Assembly (NCBI GenBank): GCA_902773895.1
Contig: CACYGB010000021.1
Span: forward strand, 1 to 53,685
Reading direction: 5' to 3'
Length of the DNA stretch: 53,685 nucleotides
Source of the DNA: an uncultured Eubacteriales bacterium
GTDB taxonomy: Bacteria > Bacillota > Clostridia > Christensenellales > Aristaeellaceae
The position numbers were made by a program, and so were the translations under genes. This document shows, in pieces, positions 34,170 to 45,258 of this stretch; position 1 is the stretch's first letter, and each line of letters starts with the position of its first letter. Under the pieces are notes generated by a model. That model saw only the letters and a list, made by a program, of their open reading frames with translations, was not told where the DNA came from and made no database searches.

Positions 34170-35006
34170 ATGCGTTTTACCAAAATGCACGGGATCGGAA
34201 ACGACTATCTGTTTGTCAATTGTTTTGAAGAAGTGGTGCGGGATCCGTCCCGCATGGCCATTGTGATGAGCAAGCCGCACTTTGGCGCAGGCAGCGACGG
34301 CCTGGTGCTGATCGAACCGGCGGAGAGCGCGGATTTCGGCATGCGCATCTTCAATTCCGACGGCAGCGAAGCCGAAATGTGCGGCAACGCCATCCGCTGC
34401 ATCGGCAAATATGTGTATGAACGCGGCCTGACGGACAAAACGGAAATCACCGTGTCCACCAAGGGCGGCCTGAAGCAATTGTGGCTGACGCTGGAGGATG
34501 GCAAGGTGTCCCGGGTCAGGGCCGATATGGGCACGCCGGAATTGAATCCGCAATTGATCCCCGTGGATCTGCCCGGGGAAATGGTGCTGCAGCACCGGCT
34601 GCAAATCATGGGGCAAACCTGGTTCATCACCTGCGTCAATATGGGCAACCCCCATGCCGTGCTGTTCGTGCGGGACCCGGAGGTGATCGACCTGCCCACC
34701 ATCGGCCCCATGATCGAGCATCATCCCCTGTTTCCCCGGCGCACCAATGTGGAATTCGTCCGGGTGATCGACCGGGGCATCCTGCAAATGCGGGTGTGGG
34801 AACGCGGCGCCGGGGAAACCCTGGCCTGCGGAACCGGCGCCTGCGCGTCCCTGGTGGCGGCGGTATTGGCCGGCCTCAGCGACCGCACCGTACAAATGAA
34901 GCTTTCCGGCGGCAATTTGCAATTGCACTGGAGCGCGGAAGACAACCATGTGTACCAGTCCGGCCCCGCGTCGTTCGTATACGACGGGGAATGGCTGGGA
35001 GACTGA
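34170..35006 (+). CDS. dapF: Diaminopimelate epimerase
   Basis: A 278-residue cofactor-independent epimerase that converts LL- to meso-diaminopimelate for lysine and peptidoglycan. [16 protein letters not shown] opens the protein; the two catalytic cysteines are in EMCGNAIRC and [16 protein letters not shown] and ERGAGET are also in place. GGGAGGCGG precedes the ATG. It is followed directly by dapL, giving the last two steps of the aminotransferase variant of the DAP pathway. Confidence 0.97.
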   Translation: MRFTKMHGIGNDYLFVNCFEEVVRDPSRMAIVMSKPHFGAGSDGLVLIEPAESADFGMRIFNSDGSEAEMCGNAIRCIGKYVYERGLTDKTEITVSTKGGLKQLWLTLEDGKVSRVRADMGTPELNPQLIPVDLPGEMVLQHRLQIMGQTWFITCVNMGNPHAVLFVRDPEVIDLPTIGPMIEHHPLFPRRTNVEFVRVIDRGILQMRVWERGAGETLACGTGACASLVAAVLAGLSDRTVQMKLSGGNLQLHWSAEDNHVYQSGPASFVYDGEWLGD

Positions 35007-35044
35007 ACCCATCACCAAACGAAAAAACAAATGGGAGGACCTTC

Positions 35045-36253
35045 ATGAACATCAATACGCATTTGGCCACGATGCCTGCCGGGTACCTGTTTGCGGAAGT
35101 CGCCAAGCGGGTGAAGGCCTATCAGGCGGAAAATCCGCAATCTTCCCTGCTGCGCCTGGGCATCGGCGACGTGACCCGGCCCCTGTGCCGCGCCGCGGTG
35201 GACGCCATGAAAAAAGCCGCGGACGAAATGGGCACCTTTGAGGGCTTCCACGGCTACGGACCCGACTTTGGCTATGACTTCCTGATCGACGCCATCATCG
35301 CCGGGGATTACACGGCCCGGGGCATCGACATCGGCCGGGACGAGGTGTTCATTTCCGACGGCGCCAAAACGGACGTGGGCAACCTGCAGGAGCTGTTTGC
35401 CGCCGACGCCCGCATCGCCGTCACCGACCCGGTGTATCCGGTGTATGTGGATTCCAACGCCATGGCCGGCCGGCTGGGTACCTACCAGGGGGGCAAATGG
35501 TCCAACCTGATTTACCTGCCCACCAACGCCGAAAACGGCTTTGTGCCGCCGCTGCCCCGGGAAAAAGCCGACGTCATCTACCTGTGCTACCCCAACAACC
35601 CCACCGGCACGGTGCTGACCAAGGATCAATTGAAGGTGTTTGTGGATTACGCCCTGGCCAATGATTCGCTGATCATTTTTGACGCCGCATACAAGGCGTT
35701 CATTACCGACGACAGCATTCCCCGCAGCATCTACGAGGTGCCCGGCGCCCGGCAGTGCGCCATCGAGTGCTGCTCCTTCTCCAAAACCGCCGGCTTTACC
35801 GGCACGCGCTGCGCCTACACCGTGATCCCCCGGGATCTGGCCTTCTCCGGCGGCAATTTCAACAAAATGTGGGGCCGCCGCCAGGCCACCAAAATGAACG
35901 GCGTATCCTACCCCGTGCAGCGGGCCGCCGCAGCGGTGTACAGCCCCGAGGGGCAGGAGCAGATCATGGAAAGCATCCGCTATTACCACGAAAACGCCCG
36001 GGTGATCCGCGAAGGGCTGCAAAAAGCCGGCGTCGGCGTGTACGGCGGCGTGCATTCCCCCTACGTGTGGATGAAGACGCCGGGCGATATGAAGAGCTGG
36101 GATTTCTTCGACCTTCTGCTGCGCAAGGCCAACGTGGTGGGCACGCCGGGCGAAGGCTTCGGCCCCTGCGGCGAAGGCTACTTCCGCCTGACGGCCTTCA
36201 ACACCCTGGAAAACACCCGGGCCGCCGTGGAGCGCGTGGTGAAGGTGCTGTAA
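35045..36253 (+). CDS. dapL: LL-diaminopimelate aminotransferase
   Basis: A 402-residue class I/II PLP aminotransferase that makes LL-diaminopimelate from tetrahydrodipicolinate and glutamate, bypassing DapC/D/E. Diagnostic stretches: [11 protein letters not shown], the substrate loop [54 protein letters not shown] and the Schiff-base lysine in [19 protein letters not shown] precedes the ATG at 35045. DapL is characteristic of chlamydiae, plants and several anaerobic Clostridia, which fits the host guess. Confidence 0.97.
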   Translation: MNINTHLATMPAGYLFAEVAKRVKAYQAENPQSSLLRLGIGDVTRPLCRAAVDAMKKAADEMGTFEGFHGYGPDFGYDFLIDAIIAGDYTARGIDIGRDEVFISDGAKTDVGNLQELFAADARIAVTDPVYPVYVDSNAMAGRLGTYQGGKWSNLIYLPTNAENGFVPPLPREKADVIYLCYPNNPTGTVLTKDQLKVFVDYALANDSLIIFDAAYKAFITDDSIPRSIYEVPGARQCAIECCSFSKTAGFTGTRCAYTVIPRDLAFSGGNFNKMWGRRQATKMNGVSYPVQRAAAAVYSPEGQEQIMESIRYYHENARVIREGLQKAGVGVYGGVHSPYVWMKTPGDMKSWDFFDLLLRKANVVGTPGEGFGPCGEGYFRLTAFNTLENTRAAVERVVKVL

Positions 36254-36300
36254 AAAGCGAAGAAGGGGACAATGACAATTACACAGGAGGATCTTTTACC

Positions 36301-37575
36301 ATGGTTCGTGCAATCGTAGGCGCCAACTGGGGCGACGAGGGAAAGGGCAAAATCACCGACATGCTGGCGCAGGAAAGCGACATCGTGATCCGCTTTCAGG
36401 GAGGCGCCAACGCCGGCCATACCATCATCAACGAATACGGCAAGTTCGCGCTGCATCTGCTGCCCTCCGGCGTGTGCCATCAGCACGTGATGAACGTCAT
36501 CGGCCCCGGCGTGGCGCTGGATATCGAGGCGCTGCTGAACGAACTGAAAACCGTAACGGACCGCGGCCTGCCCATGCCGCACCTGATGATTTCCGACCGG
36601 GTGCAGGTGCTGATGGAATACCATGTGGCCTTCGACTGCTATGAGGAGGAACGGCTGGGCAAGGCCTCCTTCGGCTCCACCAAGTCCGGCATCGCGCCGT
36701 TCTATGGCGATAAATACATGAAAATCGGCGTGCAGCTGTGCCAGATGCTGGACAAGGATATTCTGCACGCCCGGCTGGAAAACGCCGCCAAGCTGAAAAA
36801 CGCCATGCTGCAGAACCTGTACCACAAGCCCCTGCTGAACGTGGACCAGCTGACGGAAAAATACTACGCCCTGGCCAAGCAGATCGAGCCCATGGTAGGC
36901 GACGTGGCCCAGTACCTGCATAAGGCTGTAAAGGAAAACAAGAAAATCCTGCTGGAAGGCCAGCTGGGCACCCTGCGGGACCCGGATCACGGCATTTTCC
37001 CCTTCACCACGTCCTCTTCGCCCCTGGCGGGCTTCGGCATGGTGGGCGCCGGCCTGCCGCCTACCGCCTTTGAACAGGTGATCGCCGTAACGAAAGCCTA
37101 TTCCTCCTGCGTCGGCGCCGGCCCCTTCACCACCGAACTGTTCGGCGACGAAGCGGAAGAACTGCGCAAGCGCGGCGGCGACGCCGGCGAATACGGCGCT
37201 AAGACGGGCCGCCCCCGCCGGGTCGGCTGGTTCGATGCCGTGGCTACCCGCTACGGCTGCATGATGCAGGGCGCCACCGACTGCGTAATGACCAACCTGG
37301 ACGTGCTGGGCTACCTGGATGAAATCAAGGTGTGCGTCGCCTATGAAATCGACGGCAAACAGGTGAAGGATTTCCCCGTCACGCCGCTGGTGGAAAAAGC
37401 CAAACCGGTGTACGTCACCCTGCCCGGCTGGAAGCAGGATATCCGGGGCATCACCCGGTATCAGGATCTGCCCGAAAAATGCCGCGCATATGTGGAATTC
37501 ATCGAAAAAGAAATCGACTGCCCGCTGACCATGCTGTCCAACGGCCCCAAGCGGGAAGAAATTATTTACCGGTAA
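36301..37575 (+). CDS. purA: Adenylosuccinate synthetase
   Basis: A 424-residue GTP-dependent enzyme that joins IMP and aspartate on the way to AMP. Seen are the GTP loop GANWGDEGKGKITD (8-21), GGANAGHT, LLPSGV, GKASFGSTKSGIAP, LLEGQLGTLRDPDHG, the aspartate loop region GEYGAKTGRPRRVGWFD and TNLDVLGYLD. It is slightly different from the E. coli type in the SGI(A)P loop but all catalytic residues are present. ACAGGAGGATC precedes the ATG. Last gene before composite repeat C. Confidence 0.96.
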   Translation: MVRAIVGANWGDEGKGKITDMLAQESDIVIRFQGGANAGHTIINEYGKFALHLLPSGVCHQHVMNVIGPGVALDIEALLNELKTVTDRGLPMPHLMISDRVQVLMEYHVAFDCYEEERLGKASFGSTKSGIAPFYGDKYMKIGVQLCQMLDKDILHARLENAAKLKNAMLQNLYHKPLLNVDQLTEKYYALAKQIEPMVGDVAQYLHKAVKENKKILLEGQLGTLRDPDHGIFPFTTSSSPLAGFGMVGAGLPPTAFEQVIAVTKAYSSCVGAGPFTTELFGDEAEELRKRGGDAGEYGAKTGRPRRVGWFDAVATRYGCMMQGATDCVMTNLDVLGYLDEIKVCVAYEIDGKQVKDFPVTPLVEKAKPVYVTLPGWKQDIRGITRYQDLPEKCRAYVEFIEKEIDCPLTMLSNGPKREEIIYR

Positions 37576-37632
37576 AAGAAGGATATGCCGGGGGTTTTCA
37601 GGAAAACAAGAGCTTTCGGCAGCACGAAGATG

Positions 37633-38160
37633 CGGGGGCTTCTTCAGCCCCCGCACCCCCGAACCAGGACCCGCCGGTCCCTGGACCCATCTTGGCGATA
37701 CTGCAAATTTGAAATAATAAGCAATATGCGCCTGAAACTTTCTGCGTCGACAAGAGAGCTCCCGGGCAACAGGGACGCAGAGGCTTCTTCAGCCCCCAGA
37801 CCCCCGAACCAGGGACCGCCGGTCCCTGGACCCATCTTGGCGATACTGCAAACTTGAAATAACAAACAATGTGCGCCCGGAACTTTCTGTATCGACAAGA
37901 GAGCTCCCGGGCAACAGAAAAGGCTGGGGATTTCCGAGAAAACAAGCGAGCTTGTTTTTCGGGAAATCCCCAGCCTTTTCCCTGTGCGCTTGCGTACAGG
38001 CGGGCCGGCAAAGCCGGCCTGCCCGGAAGCGGCGTGTTTTCGTTCTCTCTGCTGCTGCGGCACACAGCTTGGAAAATAAGTCTTACATCATCCGCAAGTG
38101 GCGGGGCCCGGGGAGGATCATCCTCCCCGGCGGGGTCTGGGGCAGCGCCCCGGCGTTCTC
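37633..38160. repeat. Composite multi-hairpin intergenic repeat, copy C
   Basis: Same order and strand as copy A: two tandem units of 145 bp (GGGGGCTTCTTCAGCCCCC at 37634 and its variant at 37779), the long A/T-flanked hairpin (37917-37980), GC hairpins (37982-38026), spacer, and the two terminal palindromes (38107-38154) abutting the stop of the ABC ATPase gene. The spacer sequence around 38059-38095 is closer to copy B than to copy A. It fills the gap between convergent purA and the ABC operon. Confidence 0.85.
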
Positions 38161-38162
38161 CT

Positions 38163-39254
<1,092 letters not shown>

Positions 39255-39255
39255 A

Positions 39256-41082
39256 TCAGCCACCCACTCCCTTATCAATCGACGCGCCGGTCAGTTTGTT
39301 CACGGTAAAGTTCACCAGCAGCACCACAAGGATGATCAGCAGGTTGATGGCGTTGCCGAACTGGGCCCAGCCCTTTTCGGAATACTGCATCAGCATGGTG
39401 GTCAGGATGGTATTGCTGGTGGGCACCAGCAGCACGAACAGGCTCAGTTCCCGCATGCAGGACACCATGGGCAGCAGGTAGCCGCTGAGGAAGCTGGACT
39501 TCTGGATGGGGAAAATGACGCGGATCATGCGTTTCCACCAAGGCACGCCGGTGATCAGGGCAGCCTCCTCAATTTCGCCGGACAGCTGCAGCATGGCGTT
39601 GACGCCGGAGCGGGACGCGAACGGCAGGTATTTCACCGAGCCGACCAGCCCCAGCAGCAGGAAGCCCCGCAGCCACGGGATCTTGGAGGACATGGCCAGA
39701 TAAATGGCACCGAACGCCAGGGAAGGCATCAGATAGGGGAAGAAGGACAGGCTGTTCACCCAGGAAGCCAGGCGGCTGCCCCGGCGCTTGGCCACGCCGT
39801 AGCCCACCAGGATGCCGCAGGTGCCGGCCACCAATGCGCAGGTAACAGCCAGGCCCAGGCTGTAGCCCAGCGCGTTCCACACCTTGGGGTTCAGCAGGAT
39901 GCCGGTGGAGTCGCCCTGGTCCAGCCGCTCAGACAAATTGGTGCCGATCCAGAAATCCAGCGTCATGTTGCTGGGGGAATAATCCCCGGCCTTGATGATG
40001 ATGGATTCCATGGCGAAGGTGACCAGCGGCACCACAGCCACCAGCAGCAGGATGACCACCAGGATCACGGCCACCGGCCGGTTGGCCTTGCCCAGGTTGA
40101 TTTTGCTGATCTGGCCGGACTTGCCGGTGACGGTGGTGAATTGCTTGCGGCTGTTGGTGACCCGCTGGTTCAACAGCAGGATGGCCACGCCGAAAAGGAT
40201 CATCACACCCACGATGATGTAAGCCTGGCCGGGGTAGCTGTCCATCAGGGATTTCATTTTGGTGCTCAGCACGTAATACCGCACGGGAGAGCCCAGGAAC
40301 ACCGGCACGGAGTAGGCGCTCATGGAACTGGCGAACACCAGCAGGAAGGTGGACAGCATGGCGGGCTTCACAATGGGCAGGGTAATTTTCCGGATGATGC
40401 GCCCGCGGCCTGTTTTCAGGATGGTGGCCGCCTCCTCCAGGTTGGCGTCCATGTTGCGCAGGATGCCGCCGATGAGGATGTAAGCGAACGGCGCGTAATG
40501 CAGCCCCAGCACCAGGGCGATGGGGAACGCCCCGTACACGAACCATTCCGGCATGTACACCCCGAACACGGAGGCCATGATGCCGTTGGACGTCTTCAGG
40601 CCGATGTTCACATTCTTGAAGAACGTTTCCCAGAACAGCGCCAGGGTCCAGGAGGGCATGATGTAGGGAAACGTGAACACAGCGGAAACGAACTTTTTGT
40701 ATTTCAGGTTGGTGCGGGTCACCAGGAAGGCCACCACGCCGCCGAACAGGATGGCGATGACAGAGGACGCCACGGACACCAGCAGCGTGTTCAGAAACGG
40801 CTGGTAAAACTGAATCCAGCTGTAATCATTTTCCGCCGTGGCAAACAGGCGCTGGAAATGGTACAGCGACAGGCTGCCCGCCGGCAGCCTGGCCGCCCGG
40901 GCTTCGCGGCCCACGTGGATGGTGACGGTTTCCGTCAGCATGGAAAGCAGCGGATACAGCGTCAGCACCGCCAGCGTCGCCAGGAAAATCAGCAGGATAA
41001 TGTTGGCCGGCTTGCTCAGCCAGGCGCGCACCCTGCCCTTCATCCGGTTCATCCGGACGTTCTGGGTCCGGGCCTGATCCAT
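39256..41082 (-). CDS. ABC importer permease, fused double domain (FbpB type)
   Basis: A 608-residue permease with 12 hydrophobic segments, made of two homologous halves of about 300 residues joined in one chain, as in FbpB/AfuB-type transporters. Each half holds an EAA loop: EEAATILKTGRGRIIRKITLPIVKP in the first and EEAALITGVPWWKRMIRVIFPI in the second. It forms the membrane channel for the substrate delivered by the binding protein encoded upstream. GGGAGGAG precedes the ATG at 41082. Confidence 0.93.
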   Translation of the reverse strand: MDQARTQNVRMNRMKGRVRAWLSKPANIILLIFLATLAVLTLYPLLSMLTETVTIHVGREARAARLPAGSLSLYHFQRLFATAENDYSWIQFYQPFLNTLLVSVASSVIAILFGGVVAFLVTRTNLKYKKFVSAVFTFPYIMPSWTLALFWETFFKNVNIGLKTSNGIMASVFGVYMPEWFVYGAFPIALVLGLHYAPFAYILIGGILRNMDANLEEAATILKTGRGRIIRKITLPIVKPAMLSTFLLVFASSMSAYSVPVFLGSPVRYYVLSTKMKSLMDSYPGQAYIIVGVMILFGVAILLLNQRVTNSRKQFTTVTGKSGQISKINLGKANRPVAVILVVILLLVAVVPLVTFAMESIIIKAGDYSPSNMTLDFWIGTNLSERLDQGDSTGILLNPKVWNALGYSLGLAVTCALVAGTCGILVGYGVAKRRGSRLASWVNSLSFFPYLMPSLAFGAIYLAMSSKIPWLRGFLLLGLVGSVKYLPFASRSGVNAMLQLSGEIEEAALITGVPWWKRMIRVIFPIQKSSFLSGYLLPMVSCMRELSLFVLLVPTSNTILTTMLMQYSEKGWAQFGNAINLLIILVVLLVNFTVNKLTGASIDKGVGG

Positions 41083-41124
41083 TCAGACTCCTCCCTTCGG
41101 GAAAAAGCGTACAGATACAAAATC

Positions 41125-41152
41125 GGCGGGACGGGCTGAACCGTCCCGCCGG
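41125..41152 (-). terminator. Intra-operon stem-loop between binding protein and permease
   Basis: Perfect 11-bp stem CGGCGGGACGG/CCGTCCCGCCG with a 6-nt loop and only ATTTT behind it on the minus strand. It is likely a partial terminator or 3'-end stabiliser giving more binding protein than permease. Confidence 0.65.
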
Positions 41153-41174
41153 CGAAATGGCTGCCGTCAGGAAA

Positions 41175-42317
41175 TCACCGCTGGCAGTGCTGCAGGATGA
41201 AGTCTTCCACTTCAAAGCTGTCCAGGATGTAATCCGCGTCTTCCATCACCAGGTTGTCCTTCCACACGTCGATGGTCAGGTCGCCCTCGTTCACCGTGAT
41301 GGCCGGGTTGGGGGAATAGGCGCCGATGCTCTTGCCCCAGGGCTTGAAGCCGTCCTGGGTCATCAGGTATTCGATGAACAGCATGGCGGTGTAGGGCCGG
41401 GTGGCTTTGGTGTTGATCATGGTGTACATGGGATACATGAAGCCCGCGAAGGGGTTCACGGCGTAGCCGTTGGCGGAAGCGTCATACTGGGCCACGGTCA
41501 GGTTGTCCGTCAGCACGGAGGAGGAGCGCAGCTTGCTGAGCACGAACAGGCCGATCTTGCCCGCGGCCGTTTCCTGGCTCACTTCTTCCGCGATGGAGGT
41601 GTCGGATTTGCCGAAAGTCACGTTGTCCAGGAATTCCGCCACCCACTTGTAGCCGGCATTCTTGTACTCGCCCAGGCTGATGTCCTCGCCCTTCCATTCC
41701 TTGTAGGCGGCGGCCAGTTTTTCAGCCCATTCTTCCTTGGTGCACATCACCAGGAAGTTCATGTTCACCTTTTCGCTTTCGGGATTCTTGAAAATCACGT
41801 TGCCTTTCATTTCAGGGGCGGTCAGTTCCCACACGTTCTTGATGGCGGGCACGCTGTCACCCAGGTTGTTGTAAATGAAAAGCTTGTTGATATACTGGTG
41901 CACCAGCGCGGGCTGCTGGTCCGCTTCGTCCAGCACATCCTTCACTTCGGCCGGCACAAAGTTCAGCACCAGGCCCTCGGCGATGGCGTCGGTCAGCTGG
42001 GCGCCGTCCTGGATCATCACCATGTCCGCCGCCGCGCCGCCGTTTTCGTTGCGCAGCTTGGTGTAGATTTCCTGGTCCTTCAGGTTGTTGGATTCAAAGG
42101 GAATGTCGTAGAGCTTGGCAAATTCTTCCGCGGCGGTGGAAATGCGGCTGGTGTTGCCGTACACCACGAAGGTGCCGCTTTCCGCCTTGGCCTTTTCCAC
42201 CAGCGCGTCATGGGTCAGGGCCTGGCCGGCCTCGATGTCGGCCGCCACATCCGCCAGTGCGGGAACGGCGCACAGCACCATCACCAGCGCCAGGGCAAGA
42301 GACAGAAACTTTTTCAT
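41175..42317 (-). CDS. Extracellular solute-binding protein (ferric/sugar-phosphate type)
   Basis: A 380-residue exported binding protein with a signal peptide (MKKFLSLALALVMVLCAVPALA, cleavage near residue 22) and no lipobox cysteine after the cleavage site, unusual for a Gram-positive binding protein. The mature part has FVVYGNTSRISTAAEEFAKLYDI and ADMVMIQDGAQL, resembling the FbpA/AfuA cluster of periplasmic binding proteins. The tyrosine pair used for ferric iron is not evident to me, and the operon includes a sugar-phosphate-isomerase-like gene, so a sugar phosphate or related organic anion is as likely as iron. AAGGAGG precedes the ATG and overlaps the stop of that isomerase gene. Confidence 0.85.
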   Translation of the reverse strand: MKKFLSLALALVMVLCAVPALADVAADIEAGQALTHDALVEKAKAESGTFVVYGNTSRISTAAEEFAKLYDIPFESNNLKDQEIYTKLRNENGGAAADMVMIQDGAQLTDAIAEGLVLNFVPAEVKDVLDEADQQPALVHQYINKLFIYNNLGDSVPAIKNVWELTAPEMKGNVIFKNPESEKVNMNFLVMCTKEEWAEKLAAAYKEWKGEDISLGEYKNAGYKWVAEFLDNVTFGKSDTSIAEEVSQETAAGKIGLFVLSKLRSSSVLTDNLTVAQYDASANGYAVNPFAGFMYPMYTMINTKATRPYTAMLFIEYLMTQDGFKPWGKSIGAYSPNPAITVNEGDLTIDVWKDNLVMEDADYILDSFEVEDFILQHCQR

Positions 42318-42320
42318 GGT

Positions 42321-43160
42321 TCAATCCTCCTTGTTTGATGAAACGTTATCTTCTACGCCTTCCTGGGCGTAAAAATCCTTTTCCGCCTGCTTCAGGCAGG
42401 CCTGCAGCCGGCTGTACGCCTTCTCCAAGTATTCTTCCAGCGTCCAGGGCTTTTCCCCCGGCAGCGGCGCGTAGCGGGATTCCAGGTTGTATTCCGTCGC
42501 GTTCAGCCTCCGCAGCCGCAGGAACACCCGCCGAAGATCCACCAGGCCCTCGCCTATCAGCCGGTGCTCATCCTCGGCGCCGTGATTATCGTGCAGATGG
42601 GTGGTCACCAGCCGGCTGCCGAACAGGGCGAGGGGATCCTCCCCCGGGGTGAAGCAGTTGGCGTGGCCGCAGTCAAAGCAAAAGCCCAGGCGCGGGGACG
42701 CGATGCGGTCCAGCAGATACCGGTTGTAGCGCAGGTACCGCGTGTTTTCCAGGGCGATGTTCACGCCGTATTTTTCCCCGGCCTCCGCCGCGCGGGAAAA
42801 CCGGCGCAGCCCCGTTTCATTGGGCTCCGGCGTCAGGTTCCGCCGGGTGGTATGCACCACCATGTGCGCCACGCCGCGCTCCCCGGCTTCCCGGACGGCC
42901 TGCAAAAGCTGCTTTTCCAGCGCGTCCCCCGCTTCGCCTTCCCGCCAGAGATCCATCATCCGCTCCTGGGGGAAATGCGCCGTGCGGACCGCCAGGCCCA
43001 AACGGATGATTTCGTCGTACCGCGCGCAGGCGCTCTTTCCTTTTTCTTCCTGCCAATGGATCATCACGGCGTCAAACCCCGCGTTTTTCACGGCGCGAAG
43101 CTGACTTTCTTCTCCGATCCGGGAAAAACCAAAGGGAAAATCATGCCCGCATGATGACAT
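42321..43160 (-). CDS. Sugar phosphate isomerase/epimerase family protein, first gene of the ABC operon
   Basis: A 279-residue TIM-barrel protein of the AP-endonuclease-2-like family. Metal-ligand regions are AHFPQER, MVVHTTRR, IALENTRYL, GFCFDCGHANCF, THLHDNHGAEDEH and a late YNLESRY. The stop overlaps the ribosome binding site of the binding-protein gene, so the two are tightly coupled. Its place at the head of an uptake operon suggests it processes the imported compound. The substrate is unknown. Confidence 0.85.
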   Translation of the reverse strand: MSSCGHDFPFGFSRIGEESQLRAVKNAGFDAVMIHWQEEKGKSACARYDEIIRLGLAVRTAHFPQERMMDLWREGEAGDALEKQLLQAVREAGERGVAHMVVHTTRRNLTPEPNETGLRRFSRAAEAGEKYGVNIALENTRYLRYNRYLLDRIASPRLGFCFDCGHANCFTPGEDPLALFGSRLVTTHLHDNHGAEDEHRLIGEGLVDLRRVFLRLRRLNATEYNLESRYAPLPGEKPWTLEEYLEKAYSRLQACLKQAEKDFYAQEGVEDNVSSNKED

Positions 43161-43193
43161 ATTTTGTGAACCTCTGCTGTTTCTTGCTTATCA

Positions 43194-43221
43194 TATATAT
43201 TTTAGCATCATTTTCTGTCAA
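43194..43221 (-). promoter_or_regulatory. ABC operon promoter
   Basis: Minus strand: perfect TTGACA (43216-43221), 16-bp spacer, TATATA (43194-43199). Confidence 0.7.
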
Positions 43222-43255
43222 AATCAACCCTTGACGCCCGGTTTTTCCTTTATAC

Positions 43256-43289
43256 AAAAAAGCAGACCATCCTGCGGATGATCTGCTTG
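43256..43289 (-). terminator. Terminator of dnaJ
   Basis: Stem AAGCAGA-CATCC/GGATG-TCTGCTT with a T-run at 43256-43261 on the minus strand. Confidence 0.85.
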
Positions 43290-43306
43290 CGCGCCCGGTT
43301 CAGACA

Positions 43307-44443
43307 TCAGGCGTTGAAAATATCCTTCATTTTGTCCAGGAAGCTCTTGCGGCCTTCGTATTCCTTGCCGCTTGTGATCTCGTCAAACTGGCGCAGCAGT
43401 TCCTTTTGCTTTTCGTTCAGCCGCTTGGGCACCTCCACCCGTACATGCAGGATCAGGTCGCCCCGGTACGTGCCGCGCAGCTGCTGGATGCCCTGGCCCT
43501 TGATGCGGAACTCGGCGTCGTTCTGGGTGCCCTCCGGGATGTGGAAGGTGGTTTTGCCGCCGCCCAGGGTAGGCACTTCGATGTCGGCGCCCAGGGCCGC
43601 CTGGGTAAAGGAAATGGGCATATCCAGATGCAGATTGGTGCCGTCCCGGCGGAACAGCTTGTGGGGCCGGACCGTGATCTGGATGTACAGATCGCCGTTG
43701 GGGCCGCCGTTGCGGCCCGGCTCGCCCTGGCCGTTCATCACGATGGTCTGGCCGTTGTCGATGCCCGCGGGCACCTTCACAGACGCCGTACGGCGGCGGC
43801 GCAGCCGGCCGCTGCCCGCGCAGGCGCTGCATTTATCGGTGACCACCTTGCCGGTGCCGCCGCAGGTGGAACAGGTGCGCACCGTAACCATAAAGCCGCT
43901 GGACATACGCACCTGACCCGTGCCTTTGCAGGTGGGGCACGTTTTGGGCTGGGTGCCGGGCTTGGCGCCGGTGCCATGGCAGGTGTCGCAGGTTTCGTTG
44001 CGCGTGAATTCAAAGGATTTTTCGCAGCCAAACGCCGCTTCCTCAAAGCTGATGCGCAGTTCGTAGCGCAGGTCGTTTCCCTGCTGGGGCGCGTTGCGCC
44101 GCTGGGCCGCGCCCATACCGCCGCCGCCGAACAGCTGGTCGAAAATATCGCCCATGCCGCCAAAGCCGCTGAAATCAAAGCCGCCCATACCGCCGGCTCC
44201 GCCAAAGCCGCCGGCCTGCGGCCCGTCGAAGCCGAACTGGTCGTACCGGGCCCGCTTTTCCGGGTCGGACAGCACCTCGTTGGCCTCGTTCAGCTCCTTG
44301 AAGCGCTCCTCGGCCTGCTTGTCGTTGGGATGCAGGTCCGGGTGGCATTCCTTGGCCATTTTCCGGTAGGCCTTTTTGATGTCCTCGGCGGAAGCGTTCT
44401 TGTCGACGCCCAGCACCTCGTAATAATCGCGTTTTGTTGCCAT
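43307..44443 (-). CDS. dnaJ: Chaperone protein DnaJ
   Basis: A 378-residue type I J-protein. J domain 1-70 with the HPD motif in KECHPDLHP, a Gly/Phe-rich linker ([18 protein letters not shown]), four CxxCxGxG zinc repeats ([32 protein letters not shown]) and the C-terminal substrate-binding beta domains. It delivers clients to DnaK and stimulates its ATPase. It belongs to the hrcA-grpE-dnaK-dnaJ order but is separated from dnaK by a secreted-protein gene and a strong terminator. Confidence 0.97.
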   Translation of the reverse strand: MATKRDYYEVLGVDKNASAEDIKKAYRKMAKECHPDLHPNDKQAEERFKELNEANEVLSDPEKRARYDQFGFDGPQAGGFGGAGGMGGFDFSGFGGMGDIFDQLFGGGGMGAAQRRNAPQQGNDLRYELRISFEEAAFGCEKSFEFTRNETCDTCHGTGAKPGTQPKTCPTCKGTGQVRMSSGFMVTVRTCSTCGGTGKVVTDKCSACAGSGRLRRRRTASVKVPAGIDNGQTIVMNGQGEPGRNGGPNGDLYIQITVRPHKLFRRDGTNLHLDMPISFTQAALGADIEVPTLGGGKTTFHIPEGTQNDAEFRIKGQGIQQLRGTYRGDLILHVRVEVPKRLNEKQKELLRQFDEITSGKEYEGRKSFLDKMKDIFNA

Positions 44444-44477
44444 TGTTTCCTCAACTCACAATTTCTTGGGGTTCGTA

Positions 44478-45122
44478 TTATTGCCACGGAACGTAAAACC
44501 GGCGGATGGTGGCCAGATTGCCTTCGCCGTCAAAAACCACATAGACATTATTGGCGCAAAGCCCAACCGTGAACGCTTCTTCCGCCCCGGATGAACGGAG
44601 CTCATTTACCAGTTCTTCCGCGCTATGCACGGCAGGAAGCTCCAATTCGTTCCCGGTTTCTGCGTCTATCCCATCCAGGAAAAGCAAAGATGGGACGATC
44701 GGGCACTCGATCACGGCGAAAGCATTCCATAAACAGTCATCCTCCGTCACCATCCTGGTGTAATCGCCATCTTTGTTTTGGAAGAAAAACAAATCATCCC
44801 CGTTGATAAAAACCGTGCTGCACCATGCATCATCATAGGAAATCGATTCGATCCTGATTTCCTGTCCGCCGGTATAGATGCTGTCGCCCATCCGAAGGGC
44901 AGCCATGTCTTCCGCAGAAAACTTTTCCGGGGCGATCAGCTCCACGGTCAAGGTGTTGCTGTCCTGATTATACTTCAGGATGCGGGCGTAGGATGCTGTC
45001 TTTTCCAAATGATCCGTGTTGACCTCGATGGCCAGGGCGGTGATCACGTCAGCGGAGGCCATGGAACAAAGAAGCAGAGAAAAAACCATCGCAAGAGCGA
45101 TGAAAGCGGATAGCTTTTTCAT
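44478..45122 (-). CDS. Hypothetical secreted protein inserted between dnaK and dnaJ
   Basis: A 214-residue protein with a signal peptide (MKKLSAFIALAMVFSLLLCSMASA, cleavage near 24). The mature part is acidic and beta-rich (ILKYNQDSNTLTVELIAPEKF, DSIYTGGQEIRIESISYDD) and matches no family I know. The start is the second of two nearby ATGs (45122), 7 nt after GGAGG; 45128 is too close. Codon use is more AT-rich than that of dnaK and dnaJ. Between it and dnaK lie a 20-bp-stem terminator and a repeat element, and I see no clear promoter, so the gene looks like an insertion into the operon. Confidence 0.75.
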   Translation of the reverse strand: MKKLSAFIALAMVFSLLLCSMASADVITALAIEVNTDHLEKTASYARILKYNQDSNTLTVELIAPEKFSAEDMAALRMGDSIYTGGQEIRIESISYDDAWCSTVFINGDDLFFFQNKDGDYTRMVTEDDCLWNAFAVIECPIVPSLLFLDGIDAETGNELELPAVHSAEELVNELRSSGAEEAFTVGLCANNVYVVFDGEGNLATIRRFYVPWQ

Positions 45123-45147
45123 ATTCATTCCTCCGTTTCTGCGTGTT

Positions 45148-45205
45148 TCGTGACACCTCATCCGGTGCTTCGCGTCACCTTCCCCTCCTAAGGAGAAGGC
45201 TATTT
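45148..45205 (-). repeat. Dispersed palindromic element (CACCTCATCCG...CCTTCCCCTCC type)
   Basis: Contains GTGACACC...GCGTCAC inverted arms and the CCTTCCCCTCCTAAGGAGAAGG hairpin. It resembles a miniature palindromic repeat that I recall from many gut Clostridia genomes; identity is from memory. It lies in the leader of the inserted secreted-protein gene. Confidence 0.55.
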
Positions 45206-45258
45206 TTCCAGCAATCATCCTGCGAAAGGCTTTCAAGGGGGCTTTCTTGGAAAGGGGT

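Noticed and set aside
45148-45205. Riboswitch for the inserted secreted-protein gene
   Set aside because: The sequence is a palindromic repeat type that also occurs elsewhere in such genomes, without a junction core or terminator/anti-terminator pair.
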